NCBI GenBank assembly: GCA_035454885.1
Contig: DATIGE010000040.1
Location: 1 to 64,000 of the forward strand
Reading direction: 5' to 3'
Length of the DNA: 64,000 nt
Source of the DNA: a bacterium
Lineage (GTDB): Bacteria > UBA10199 > JACPAL01 > GCA-016699445
The first letter of the stretch is position 1; the number at the start of each line of letters is the position of its first letter. The position numbers and the translations under genes were made by a program. The notes below the pieces were generated by a model. That model worked only from the letters and a program-made list of their open reading frames with translations. It was not told the DNA's origin and did not search any database. Positions 1 to 8,387 of the stretch are shown in pieces.

Positions 1-723
1 TTGGGGTTCGTGGCGGGCATTTGGTGGTCGACCCGAGAGGCGAAATTCGTCCGGATCAAGACGGACTTCGTCCTCGACCTCTCCTTCTACATCATCGTCG
101 CGGCCTTGGTCGGTTCCCGCATCCTTTACATCGCCATCGACTGGCAGCGGTACGTCGAACACCCGCTGGACGTGATCAAGATCTGGGAAGGCGGTCTCGT
201 GTTTTACGGCGGATTTATCGGGGCGGCCACCACGAGCCTCTATTACATCCGGAAGCACCGCCAGAGCTTCTTGAAGGTCGCCGACGTCTTCATGCCGGGG
301 CTGGCCCTCGGACATGCCATCGGGCGCCTGGGCTGCTTCGCCGCCGGCTGCTGTTACGGGCGCCCTGCGGACCCGCATTCCTGGTGGTCGGTCGTTTTCC
401 CGTCAAACCCTTATTCGCTCGCCCCGGCGGGCGTGCCGATCATTTCGAGCCAACTCTTGGAGTCCGGCTCCGAGTTCCTGATCTTTCTCCTACTCGTTTT
501 CTTCCGCCGCCGGAAAAGTTTCGACGGCCAGATCTTTCTCCTCTATTTGGTTTTTTACAGCGTCAGCCGCTCGTTTTTGGAGACGCTCCGGGGGGATTCC
601 GTGCGCGGATTCCTGATTCCCGGGTGGTTGTCCACGTCCCAATTCATCAGCATCGGGCTGGTGATTCTGGCGGGATTCATCTATTATTCTCTCCACAAGA
701 GAAGCCGGAGGACTCTGATATGA
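1..723 (+). CDS. lgt: Prolipoprotein diacylglyceryl transferase, 5'-truncated by the window edge
   Basis: Lgt transfers diacylglycerol from phosphatidylglycerol to the lipobox cysteine of prolipoproteins at the inner membrane. About 240 residues are visible and begin in what is normally the end of the first membrane helix (GFVAGIW), so roughly 40-50 N-terminal residues lie upstream and the TTG at base 1 is not a real start. Family marks include FYGGFIG (the family His-Gly-Gly region, with Tyr for His), GHAIGRLGCFAAGCCYG, and the C-terminal RSFLETLRGD carrying the conserved Arg and Glu. The stop overlaps the next ATG in ATGA, so the downstream lipoprotein gene is probably co-translated. Family assignment is secure. 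Confidence 0.93.
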   Translation: MGFVAGIWWSTREAKFVRIKTDFVLDLSFYIIVAALVGSRILYIAIDWQRYVEHPLDVIKIWEGGLVFYGGFIGAATTSLYYIRKHRQSFLKVADVFMPGLALGHAIGRLGCFAAGCCYGRPADPHSWWSVVFPSNPYSLAPAGVPIISSQLLESGSEFLIFLLLVFFRRRKSFDGQIFLLYLVFYSVSRSFLETLRGDSVRGFLIPGWLSTSQFISIGLVILAGFIYYSLHKRSRRTLI

Positions 724-1211
724 AAAAAATCGCCCTGCTGTTGATCGCGCTTGTCTCCCTCGCCGTCACGGCCTCCTGCACCAAGGTGCTGGTCCACGGG
801 CGCGACAAGGATATGGACCCGGTCACCAAGCTCTTCGGCACGTCCACCGAAGTGGCCTACAAGGTGGGCAAAGAGGCGCTGATCCGGCTGGGTTACAAGA
901 TCGAGAACGAGGACGACAAGACCGGGACGATCCTCACCAACTGGAACAGCACCAAGGCGACGTCCCATTATGTTGACCTCTTCGACCGCAAAGATTATGG
1001 GACCGTGGGTGCGTACTACCGGCTCAAGCTCGAGGTGACGGAGAGCGTGGGGGGCAAAACTCAGGTGGCGGTCTCGGCGCCGGTCCGTTCGCTCATCACG
1101 GGGCGGCTCAAGACGTCCAATCGCGAGGAGAAAAAAGTCCTGAAGAAGATCACCGATCTTTTGCGCACGGACGATTTTTCGATGACCAATGTCGGAGTTG
1201 AAGAAAAATAA
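720..1211 (+). CDS. Small predicted lipoprotein
   Basis: A 163-residue protein that I do not recognise. It begins MKKIALLLIALVSLAV followed by TASC, a type II signal peptide with an acceptable though not ideal lipobox, so the mature protein should start at Cys about 20. The rest is a soluble alpha/beta-looking domain (VAYKVGKEALIRLGY, DKTGTILTNW) resembling the many small outer-membrane lipoproteins of delta-grade bacteria, without a motif I can name. Its ATG overlaps the lgt stop by 4 nt and its 3' end overlaps ileS by 23 nt, so it is part of the lgt-ileS-lspA transcription unit. Confidence 0.8.
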   Translation: MKKIALLLIALVSLAVTASCTKVLVHGRDKDMDPVTKLFGTSTEVAYKVGKEALIRLGYKIENEDDKTGTILTNWNSTKATSHYVDLFDRKDYGTVGAYYRLKLEVTESVGGKTQVAVSAPVRSLITGRLKTSNREEKKVLKKITDLLRTDDFSMTNVGVEEK

Positions 1212-4002
1212 CGACTACCGCGCTACTCTCAACCTCCCGCAAACCGCCTTCCCCATGAAGGCGGAACTGGCCAAAAAAGAACCGGAGACCTTGAAGAGAT
1301 GGCGGGAGATCGGTCTCTACGGCGCGATCCGCAGGAAGAACGCCGGCGGGCCCAAGTTCGTCCTGCACGACGGCCCGCCGTACGCCAACGGCAACATCCA
1401 CTTCGGCCACATCCTCAACAAGACGCTCAAGGACATCATCGTCCGCTACAAGAGCCTCAAGGGATTCGACAGCCCCTACGTGCCCGGCTGGGACTGCCAC
1501 GGGTTGCCCATCGAGCATCAGGTCGACAAGGACCTGGGCGCCAAGAAGAAGGGCATGGGCAAGCTCGAAATCCGCAAGGCCTGCCGGGAGTACGCGAAGA
1601 AATTCGTCGACATCCAGAGGGAGGAGTTCAAGCGCCTGGGGGTCCTGGGCGACTGGGAGAATCCCTATCTCACGATGAACTACCCGTACGAGGCGGCGAT
1701 CGCCCGCGAGTTCGGGCGGTTCGTGCGCGGGGGCAACGTCTACAACGCCCTGCGGCCCGTCCTCTGGTGCGCGAGCTGCCGCACGGCACTGGCCGACGCC
1801 GAGACGGAGTACGAGGAAAAGGACTCTCCGTCCATCTACGTGCGTTTCGCGATCGACCCGAAAACGGCGGAGGAACTGTCCCCTCAACTCGCCGGCAAGA
1901 GAGTCTCGATCGTCATCTGGACGACGACGCCCTGGACGCTGCCGGCGAACCTCGGCGTCGCCCTGCACGCGAATTACGACTACATCGTCTTCCCGTACAA
2001 AGACGAATACTTCATCGTCGCCAAGCAGCTCCTGGCGGCCTTCGCCAAGTCCCTGGGCCTTGAAGAAGAACCCGACGCGGTCGTCCGCTTTTCGGGCAAG
2101 AAGTTGGAGAACAAGGCCTGCCGGCATCCCTTCTTGTCCCGGGAATCGAAGATCGTCGTCTCGGACCACGTCAGCCTCGACACCGGCACCGGCTGCGTCC
2201 ACATCGCGCCCGGACACGGCGAGGACGACTACCAGGTGGGGCTCAAGTACGGACTCCCCATTTTGAGCCCCGTCGACCACGCGGGCCGGCTGACCGAGGA
2301 GGCCGGGGTCCCGGAATGGACGGGACAAAAGGTCTTCGAAGCGAACCCCCTGGTCATCCAAAGACTCAAAGACCGGGGCGCCCTCGTCTCGGAGGAGAAG
2401 ATCCGGCATTCGTACCCGCATTGTTGGCGCTGCAAGAATCCCCTGATTTTCCGGGCGACGGAGCAATACTTTCTCTCTCTCGAAAAAAACAACCTGCGCG
2501 CCAAGGCCCTGGACGCCATCCGGCGGACCCAATGGATCCCGTCCTGGGGGCGGGAGCGCATCTACGGCATGATCGAGCGGCGCGGCGACTGGTGCCTCTC
2601 GCGTCAACGCAGTTGGGGCGTTCCGATCGTCTCTTACCGCTGCGGCGAGTGCTCGGAGCTTCTCCTGGACGCCGGCGTCATCGAGAAGGTCGCCGACCGG
2701 TTCGAGACCGAAGGCTCCGACATCTGGTTCGACGACTCTCAGAACGAAAAGCTGCTTCCCGCGGGGCGGCCCTGCCCCCGTTGCAAGGCGGAAAAATGGC
2801 GGAGGGAACAGCACATCCTGGACGTCTGGTTCGATTCCGGCGTCAGTTTCGCGGCCGTGTTGGAGGCGCGCAAGGAACTTAAGTTCCCGGCCGACCTCTA
2901 CCTGGAGGGGAGCGACCAGCATCGCGGGTGGTTTCATTCGTCGCTCCTGGCCTCCATCGGCACGCGGGGGAAGGCGCCCTACGAAACGGTGTTGACCCAC
3001 GGCTTCGTCGTCGACAGCAACGGCAAGAAATATTCCAAGTCCGCCGGCAACTACGTCCCTCCCGACAAGGTCTTGAAAGAGAGCGGCGCGGAGATCCTCC
3101 GGCTCTGGGTCGCGGCGGAGGACTACCGGAACGACATCCGCGTCTCGAACGAGATCCTCACGCGGCTGACGGAGGCCTACCGCAAGATCCGGAACACGGG
3201 CCGGTACCTCTTGGGGAATCTTTTCGATTTCGACCCGGCGACGCCACTCCAAGACGTGACCTTTCACGAAATCGACCGGTGGGCCCTCCATCGGCTGCAG
3301 AAGCTCGTTCAGAAGGCCGGCGACGCCTACGAGGGCTACAACTTCCACATCATCTTCCATGAGTTGAACCGCTACTGCACGGTCGAATTGTCGGCCTTCT
3401 ATTTGGACATCCTCAAGGACCGTCTCTACACCTTCGCCAAAAAGGATCCGGCGCGGCGGGGGGCCCAGCGCGTCCTTTTTGAGATCGCCTCGACGCTCGC
3501 CCAGATCATCGCGCCGATCCTCTCGTTCACGGCGGAGGAAATTTGGCAGCACCTGCCCTCGTTTTCGGGCAAGGCGGAGTCGGTTCACTTGACGGACTTT
3601 CCGGTCGCCGACGAACGGTGGGTCGACGAATCGCTGGGGGCCCGTTGGGACGACTTTCAAGCCGCGCGGGACGAGGTCCTCAAGGTCCTGGAGAAGGCGC
3701 GGCAGGCCAAGAGGATCGGCACCTCGCTTCAGGCCAAGGTCGTCCTCACGGCGACCGACGAGCCGGAACGCCTCTTTAAGAGCTTCGGAGCGGAGCTTCC
3801 CGATCTGCTGCAGGTCTCCCAGGTCGCCTGGGGCACGGCCCTTTCCCCCACGGCCGACCGGAGCGAGCGTTTTCCGACCCTTTTCATCGAGGTCCAACCG
3901 GCGGACGGAACGAAGTGCGAGCGCTGCTGGCGATTCAGCCCGCGCGTCGGCGAGTTTCCGGATCACCCGGCCGTCTGCGAGAGGTGCCGGGACGTCCTAT
4001 GA
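1189..4002 (+). CDS. ileS: Isoleucyl-tRNA synthetase
   Basis: Class I aminoacyl-tRNA synthetase that charges tRNA-Ile; 937 residues, the usual bacterial size. The HIGH motif is HFGH at about residues 71-74 in PPYANGNIHFGH. The CP1 editing region includes TTTPWTLPANLG and the Asp-rich DTGTGCVHIAPGHGEDDY. The KMSKS loop reads KYSKS at residues 614-618, with Tyr for Met. The C-terminus carries a zinc finger (CERCW, then CERC). ATG 1189 lies inside the preceding lipoprotein gene, and the stop overlaps lspA in ATGA. The ileS-lspA pairing is a common bacterial arrangement. Confidence 0.98.
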   Translation: MSELKKNNDYRATLNLPQTAFPMKAELAKKEPETLKRWREIGLYGAIRRKNAGGPKFVLHDGPPYANGNIHFGHILNKTLKDIIVRYKSLKGFDSPYVPGWDCHGLPIEHQVDKDLGAKKKGMGKLEIRKACREYAKKFVDIQREEFKRLGVLGDWENPYLTMNYPYEAAIAREFGRFVRGGNVYNALRPVLWCASCRTALADAETEYEEKDSPSIYVRFAIDPKTAEELSPQLAGKRVSIVIWTTTPWTLPANLGVALHANYDYIVFPYKDEYFIVAKQLLAAFAKSLGLEEEPDAVVRFSGKKLENKACRHPFLSRESKIVVSDHVSLDTGTGCVHIAPGHGEDDYQVGLKYGLPILSPVDHAGRLTEEAGVPEWTGQKVFEANPLVIQRLKDRGALVSEEKIRHSYPHCWRCKNPLIFRATEQYFLSLEKNNLRAKALDAIRRTQWIPSWGRERIYGMIERRGDWCLSRQRSWGVPIVSYRCGECSELLLDAGVIEKVADRFETEGSDIWFDDSQNEKLLPAGRPCPRCKAEKWRREQHILDVWFDSGVSFAAVLEARKELKFPADLYLEGSDQHRGWFHSSLLASIGTRGKAPYETVLTHGFVVDSNGKKYSKSAGNYVPPDKVLKESGAEILRLWVAAEDYRNDIRVSNEILTRLTEAYRKIRNTGRYLLGNLFDFDPATPLQDVTFHEIDRWALHRLQKLVQKAGDAYEGYNFHIIFHELNRYCTVELSAFYLDILKDRLYTFAKKDPARRGAQRVLFEIASTLAQIIAPILSFTAEEIWQHLPSFSGKAESVHLTDFPVADERWVDESLGARWDDFQAARDEVLKVLEKARQAKRIGTSLQAKVVLTATDEPERLFKSFGAELPDLLQVSQVAWGTALSPTADRSERFPTLFIEVQPADGTKCERCWRFSPRVGEFPDHPAVCERCRDVL

Positions 4003-4541
4003 CGATCTCAAACAAAGAGAAGGCCAAGACCCTCGCGGTCATCACGCCCCTCGTCTTCCTCCTCGATCAGGCGTCGAAGTGGCTCATCCGGCAAAACCTC
4101 GCCCTCGGCGACATTCATCACGTCTTGACGGGCCTTTTCGACATCGTCCACGTCCGGAACCGCGGTGCGGCCTTCGGTTTCATGGCGGGCCTGCCCGAGT
4201 CGGTGCGTCTTCCGTTCTTTTTCATCGTCTCCTTCCTGGCCCTCGGGCTTATCACGGCCTATTTTTTCCGCATGAAGGACGGCCGGAGATCCGTCGCCGT
4301 GTGTCTGGCCCTGATCTTGGGAGGCGCCCTGGGCAACATCTGGGACCGCCTGACCCTGGGAGAGGTCGTAGATTTTCTTTCATTTCACTGGTATGACCGG
4401 ATCGCGAACTTCAGGGTGGCCGGATGGGTGCTCCGGTTCCGCCTCGAATGGCCGGCCTTCAACGTGGCCGACATGGCTATCTCAATCGCCGTCGCCTGGC
4501 TCATGATTCTGATGCTGAAACCACCCAAGGAAGGAAACTAA
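3999..4541 (+). CDS. lspA: Lipoprotein signal peptidase (signal peptidase II)
   Basis: Inner-membrane aspartyl peptidase that cleaves the signal peptide of lipoproteins after Lgt has acted. 180 residues from ATG 3999, which overlaps the ileS stop by 4 nt; this start gives the expected N-terminal helix preceding DQASKW. Conserved blocks are DQASKW, HVRNRGAAFGF, GALGNIWDRL with VVDFL (first catalytic Asp), and WPAFNVADMAI (second catalytic Asp). Four hydrophobic segments are visible. The stop is followed 2 nt later by a second Lgt-like gene, which reinforces the lipoprotein-processing character of the cluster. Confidence 0.97.
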   Translation: MTISNKEKAKTLAVITPLVFLLDQASKWLIRQNLALGDIHHVLTGLFDIVHVRNRGAAFGFMAGLPESVRLPFFFIVSFLALGLITAYFFRMKDGRRSVAVCLALILGGALGNIWDRLTLGEVVDFLSFHWYDRIANFRVAGWVLRFRLEWPAFNVADMAISIAVAWLMILMLKPPKEGN

Positions 4542-4543
4542 CC

Positions 4544-5374
4544 ATGCGTCCGTTCCTCTTCACCGTCGGAAGCGTCAAAGTCCCGTCCTTCTTCTTCTTC
4601 ATCATGGTCGCGACGCTGGCCTGCACTTTCTACCTCTACTTCCGGTCCAAGAAGAACGGCATCCAGCCCGAGGCCATGCTCGACATCGGCATCATCGGAA
4701 TGCTGGCGGGGGTCCTCGGGGCGCGGATCTTCCACATCCTGGTCGAGGCGCCGGACTATTATTGGGAGAAGCCGATGCGCGTCTTCGAGTTTTGGCGCGG
4801 CGGCTTCGTGTCCTGGGGGGGATTTCTCGCGCTCGTCATCGCGCTCCCCACCTATTTCAAGATCCGGAAGCTGCCCATCATGGTCTACATGGACTACTTC
4901 GCGACAGGCGCGCCGATCATCAAGTTCTTCGTCCGCGTCGCGTGCCTTCTGACGGGCTGCTGCTACGGCAAGCCCACGGACCTTCCTTGGGCGATCACAT
5001 TCACCAACCCGGCCGCGACCGCCTACTATTATTTTCCGAACACGCCCCTCCACCCCTCTCAGGTCTATTCGATGATCCACGCGACCCTGCTCTTCTTCCT
5101 GGTCAAATGGTACTTCGGCTTTTCCCACGACGTCGTGAACGGAAAGGCCGTCTCCAAGAGGGGACATATCGATGGCGAGACGATCGCCGTCTTGACCATG
5201 GGCTGGACACTGCCCAGGGCCCTGCTGGAATTCTTCCGGGGCGACGCCGACCGGGGCCTCTGGTTCGGGGGGACGACCTCCACCGGCCAGATCACGGGGG
5301 GAATCATCTTCCTCGTCGCCCTCGCCGTCTTCCTGCTCCTCCGGCAAAGGGCCAAAAAGGCCGCCGGGGTCTGA
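4544..5374 (+). CDS. Divergent second Lgt paralogue
   Basis: 276-residue polytopic membrane protein of the Lgt family. It keeps the C-terminal RALLEFFRGDADRG block with the conserved Arg and Glu, and the TGCCYGKP block. It departs from the family elsewhere: the His-Gly-Gly motif is SWGGF, and the helix normally carrying GRxGC reads FVRVACLL, keeping the Arg but losing the first Gly. A polar insertion (about residues 199-221, VVNGKAVSKRGHIDG) lies before the last helices. It starts 2 nt after lspA and shares ATGA-type coupling with the CPBP gene. It could be a second diacylglyceryl transferase with another substrate set or a repurposed paralogue; the sequence does not decide. Confidence 0.85.
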   Translation: MRPFLFTVGSVKVPSFFFFIMVATLACTFYLYFRSKKNGIQPEAMLDIGIIGMLAGVLGARIFHILVEAPDYYWEKPMRVFEFWRGGFVSWGGFLALVIALPTYFKIRKLPIMVYMDYFATGAPIIKFFVRVACLLTGCCYGKPTDLPWAITFTNPAATAYYYFPNTPLHPSQVYSMIHATLLFFLVKWYFGFSHDVVNGKAVSKRGHIDGETIAVLTMGWTLPRALLEFFRGDADRGLWFGGTTSTGQITGGIIFLVALAVFLLLRQRAKKAAGV

Positions 5375-6030
5375 TGATCCAGGAAGTCTTCATCCTTTAC
5401 GGCTGTGTCCTAGCCGCCATCACGACCCTCTTTCATCTCAAGGGAGTCCCGTTCGTCCGCGAGTCCCTCTCGGCATTGGTCGCCGTCCTTCTGGTCTATC
5501 CGGCCTTCTGGCACACGCAAAAAAGGCGGCTCCCCATCGTCTTTTTCGAGAGGGACGCCGCGCACGCCCTGAGGTCCGTCCGGCTCTTCACCGTCACGGC
5601 CGCCGTGATCTTTCCCCTCTTCTTCCTCGCGGCGCATTTTTACCAGACGTTGATCTTCGGCCTGGAGTTCAGCACGCGCGGCCTCAACTGGAGCTGGAGC
5701 GAAGCCGCCATCCAGGTCCTGCTGGTCGCCCTTCCGGAGGAGTTCTTTTTCCGCGGCTATCTGCAAAGCGCCCTGGCGACTCGTTTTCCCAAACGCTTCC
5801 GCCCTTTGGGGCTCAAAGTTCTGGAGGTCTCCTGGGCCGTCCCCCTGACCTGCCTGATCTTCGCCGCCTCCCACAGCATCATCACCTTCCGCTGGTGGCA
5901 CTTCGCCATCTTCTTCCCGTCGCTCGTCTTCGGCTGGCTCCGCGACCGGACGGGCGGACTCATCGCCCCCGTCCTCTTTCACACCGCGAGCAACCTGGCG
6001 ATGCGGCATATCGGACAGTTATATAGATGA
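5374..6030 (+). CDS. CPBP-family (CAAX-type) intramembrane glutamic protease
   Basis: 218-residue polytopic protein. All three motifs of the CPBP/Abi family are present: EEFFFRG (EExxxR), FAASH (FxxxH) and FHTASN (HxxxN), each embedded in hydrophobic helices. Members cleave peptides within the membrane; some act in prenyl-protein or bacteriocin processing and some behave as sortase-like enzymes. No C-terminal sorting tag was seen in the proteins of this window, so the substrate is unknown. The start overlaps the Lgt-paralogue stop by 1 nt (TGATG) and the stop overlaps the next gene by 4 nt. Confidence 0.88.
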   Translation: MIQEVFILYGCVLAAITTLFHLKGVPFVRESLSALVAVLLVYPAFWHTQKRRLPIVFFERDAAHALRSVRLFTVTAAVIFPLFFLAAHFYQTLIFGLEFSTRGLNWSWSEAAIQVLLVALPEEFFFRGYLQSALATRFPKRFRPLGLKVLEVSWAVPLTCLIFAASHSIITFRWWHFAIFFPSLVFGWLRDRTGGLIAPVLFHTASNLAMRHIGQLYR

Positions 6031-6761
6031 CGGTCACGATCCATCTTGAAGACCCGGATTTCGTGATCGTGGAGAAACCGGTAGGTATTTCGACGCAGCC
6101 GCTGTCGTCCCGTAGGGGCATGGCGCGCCACAGCGCAGCAGTCCCGCCGCGGGATGCCCCTACATTGGCCCATCAGGTCTCCGCATCCTTCCCCGAGATT
6201 CAATCCGTCGGCGGTTCCGATTGGGGCGCCGTCCACCGGCTGGATCGGGAGACCTCGGGGCTCGTCGTCTTCGCCAGGAATCAGAAGGCCTACGAGGCCC
6301 TGCGCCGGGCGTTCTCCAAGAACGAGGTCGAGAAGGAATATGCGGCGTTGGTGGAAGGAGAAATTCAACAGGCCGGAACGATCAACTGGCCCATCGGGCC
6401 GGATCCCAAGAGCGACAAGCGGGTGAAGGTGTACCGGAACGTCGCGGAGGCGAGGAGGATGAAGGCACAGGAGGCGGTGACCATTTATATGCCCGTAGGG
6501 GCGAACCTCGTGTTCGCCCCATCAACGCTGCTTCGGGTTACCATCAAGTCCGGTCGCCGCCACCAGATCCGCGCACACTTGGCGGCCCTGGGGCATCCGA
6601 TTATCGGCGATGAAGTGTACGGGTCGCCACAGGCCGGGCGAACACAAGGTTCGCCCCTACGATTACACCTCCACGCCTCGCGCCTTAGATTCCGGCATCC
6701 GCGGACAGATCTGCGGGTGGAGGCGTCCTCCCCCGCCTCCTTTTCCGAAGCGCCTGTATAA
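6027..6761 (+). CDS. RluA-family pseudouridine synthase carrying three in-frame palindromic insertions
   Basis: Converts uridine to pseudouridine in structured RNA; target not determinable (rRNA or tRNA). 244 residues without an S4 domain. The catalytic Asp is D73 in AVHRLDRETSG; other blocks are KEYAALVEG, SGRRHQIRAHL and LHLHASRL. Three stretches that do not belong to the family fold come from palindromic DNA: residues about 29-46, 156-165 and 203-212, encoded at 6111-6164, 6494-6520 and 6635-6661, with lengths of 54, 27 and 27 nt that keep the frame. The last 77 nt overlap the 3' end of murJ on the other strand. The enzyme may be functional or damaged; the open frame favours expression. 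Confidence 0.9.
   Translation: MTVTIHLEDPDFVIVEKPVGISTQPLSSRRGMARHSAAVPPRDAPTLAHQVSASFPEIQSVGGSDWGAVHRLDRETSGLVVFARNQKAYEALRRAFSKNEVEKEYAALVEGEIQQAGTINWPIGPDPKSDKRVKVYRNVAEARRMKAQEAVTIYMPVGANLVFAPSTLLRVTIKSGRRHQIRAHLAALGHPIIGDEVYGSPQAGRTQGSPLRLHLHASRLRFRHPRTDLRVEASSPASFSEAPV
6111..6164. repeat. Palindromic element copy 1 (in frame in the pseudouridine synthase gene)
   Basis: Outer arms GTAGGGGCAT and ATGCCCCTAC enclose a GC-rich 34-nt centre. The 54-nt unit (18 codons) adds residues about 29-46 between the ISTQPLS segment and TLAHQ, a position where the family normally has only a short link. This is the longest of the copies seen. Confidence 0.8.
6494..6520. repeat. Palindromic element copy 2 (in frame)
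   Basis: CGTAGGGGCGAAC followed by a short loop and GTTCGCCCC; the outer TAC of the right arm is missing. The 27 nt add nine codons (PVGANLVFA region) just before STLLRVTIKSGRRHQ, interrupting the strand that leads into the conserved RHQIR motif. Confidence 0.8.
6635..6661. repeat. Palindromic element copy 3, opposite orientation (in frame)
   Basis: Reads GGGCGAAC, loop, GTTCGCCCCTAC on the + strand, the reverse of copy 2. It inserts nine codons (AGRTQGSPL region) between GDEVYGSP and RLHLHAS, motifs that are normally almost adjacent. Confidence 0.8.
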
Positions 6762-8304
6762 GCTCCCGGAACTCCTCCATCCTAAGGGCCCAGCCCGCCG
6801 CCGCGTAGGCCGCCACGCCGATGGCGATGTGAACGGACAATGTGGCGGCCGCCGCCCATCGTCCCAGCATCGACGCCGGACTTCCGCCGAGAAGAGGCAC
6901 GTAACGACGGATCGCCCAAACCGCCGCCGCCATCAGGATCGTCGCGACGACGGTGCGCCCCGTCCCAAAGAGGATCTTCGTCAAACCGAGGGCCCCGACC
7001 TTTTTCCTAAAATCGACCAAATGCATGACGAAGTTGAAGAGCGAGGCCAGACTGATGGCCAGCGCCAGCCCCAGGTGCTTCAGAGGTCCCATCAGAATCA
7101 GGGCGAGAACGAAATTCACGATGACCGACAGGTTCGCGGCGCGCACGGGAGTCTTGGAGTCCTGCAGGGAGTAAAAGGCATTGGAGGTCACGCGAACGCC
7201 CGAGATGAAGGGCAGTCCCGCCGCGAAACAGACCAGGGCCCACGACGTGGCCGCGGTGGAGGCGTCCCCGAAATTTCCGCGGTGGAAGAGCGTGCGGATG
7301 ATGTCGTCGGAGAGGATCATCAGGCCGCCGGCGGCGGGTATCGTGATAAAAAAAATCATCCTCAACGCGAAACCGAAGGTTTTCTTCAACTCGCCGAGGT
7401 TGTCCGCGGCGGCGTGATCCGAAAAGGTCGGCAGGACGACCGTCGCGAGCGATACCGCGAAGACACCCAGAGGGAACTCCATCACGCGGTCGGCGTACCA
7501 GAGATAAGACACGCTCCCCGTCGGAAGAAACGACGCCAGGAACGTACTGGCGATGACGTTGAACTGGTAGACGGCGGCCCCGTACGCGGCAGGCACCATC
7601 ATCCCCAGGATTTTCTTCACCGCGGGGTGCGAAGGGTCCCACGTAAGGCGGGGCCAGAAATGAAACTCCGCCAGAAAGGGAAAGTGACACGCAAGCTGCA
7701 GAATCCCGCCGCCGATCACCCCGACGGCCAGACCCAACACGGGAGGATCGAAATACTTCGTGAGCACCAAGGCGCCCAGGATGATCCCCAGATTCATGAA
7801 AATAGGCGCCGCCGCGGGCGAACTGAAATGCTTGCAGGAATTGAGGATCCCCATCGCCCAGGCGGCCATCGAGATCAGGAAGATGTAGGGAAACATCACG
7901 CGGGTCAGCTTCACCGTGAGCGCGAATTTCTCCGGATCGTTGGAGAACCCCCAGGCCGTGAGCTTGACCAGAACGGGCGAAAGAAGGATGCCGGCGAGCG
8001 CCACGCCGACCATCACCAAGGCCTGGATCGTGAACGTCACGTCCACCACCCGCTTGGCCTCGTCATGGGATTTCTTCAAATATTGCGTGAAGACGGGAAC
8101 GAAGGAGACGGTGAGCGCCCCCTCGGCGAAAAGGCGGCGCAGCAGGTTCGGAATCCGGAAGGCGACGAAGAAGGCGTCCGCCGAGGCGAGCGTGCCGAAG
8201 GCGTAGGCGATCGCCATGTCCCGGAGAAGCCCCGCCACGCGGCTGACCAGCGTGAAGAAACCGACGGTCCCCGCCCTCTTGGCGATGCTTCGACGCTCAG
8301 TCAT
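6685..8304 (-). CDS. murJ: Lipid II flippase MurJ (MviN family)
   Basis: Inner-membrane MOP-superfamily transporter that flips lipid II for peptidoglycan synthesis. About 539 residues with some 14 hydrophobic helices, the usual MurJ length. Recognisable blocks include GFFTLVSRVAGLLRDM, DAFFVAFRIPNLLRRLFAEG and SFVPVF near the N-terminus. I place the start at MTERRS (8304); an upstream in-frame codon would add eight residues but would run into the rpsT promoter region. The 3' end overlaps the convergent pseudouridine synthase gene by 77 nt. It is divergent from rpsT. Confidence 0.96.
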   Translation of the reverse strand: MTERRSIAKRAGTVGFFTLVSRVAGLLRDMAIAYAFGTLASADAFFVAFRIPNLLRRLFAEGALTVSFVPVFTQYLKKSHDEAKRVVDVTFTIQALVMVGVALAGILLSPVLVKLTAWGFSNDPEKFALTVKLTRVMFPYIFLISMAAWAMGILNSCKHFSSPAAAPIFMNLGIILGALVLTKYFDPPVLGLAVGVIGGGILQLACHFPFLAEFHFWPRLTWDPSHPAVKKILGMMVPAAYGAAVYQFNVIASTFLASFLPTGSVSYLWYADRVMEFPLGVFAVSLATVVLPTFSDHAAADNLGELKKTFGFALRMIFFITIPAAGGLMILSDDIIRTLFHRGNFGDASTAATSWALVCFAAGLPFISGVRVTSNAFYSLQDSKTPVRAANLSVIVNFVLALILMGPLKHLGLALAISLASLFNFVMHLVDFRKKVGALGLTKILFGTGRTVVATILMAAAVWAIRRYVPLLGGSPASMLGRWAAAATLSVHIAIGVAAYAAAGWALRMEEFRELIQALRKRRRGRTPPPADLSADAGI

Positions 8305-8319
8305 GGGTGGAGAGAGTCC

Positions 8320-8349
8320 TTGACACACTTTCCGCGCGAATGCTAGGTC
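8320..8349 (+). promoter_or_regulatory. Probable housekeeping-sigma promoter of rpsT
   Basis: A perfect -35 hexamer TTGACA (8320-8325) is followed after 18 nt by TAGGTC (8344-8349), preceded by TGC in extended -10 fashion, about 40 nt before the rpsT ATG. Confidence 0.55.
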
Positions 8350-8387
8350 TTCGCGACATTTTTCACGAAATATTAAGGAGTTAAGTC

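Noticed and set aside
1150-3966. 938-codon open frame on the minus strand opposite ileS
   Set aside because: It is an antisense shadow of a GC-rich gene: composition is Arg/Asp/Val/Leu-skewed, with no recognisable motif, while the + strand frame is a complete IleS.
5374-6030. Calling the CPBP protein a myxosortase
   Set aside because: No protein in the window shows a matching C-terminal sorting tag, and the CPBP motifs alone do not distinguish the subfamilies.
6027-6761. Treating the pseudouridine synthase as a frameshifted pseudogene because of its odd segments
   Set aside because: All three odd segments are palindromic insertions with lengths divisible by three, and the catalytic and C-terminal motifs remain in one open frame.
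6610-8346. 578-codon + strand frame opposite murJ
   Set aside because: Highly charged Arg/Gly/Asp/Gln text typical of an antisense frame; murJ on the other strand is unmistakable.
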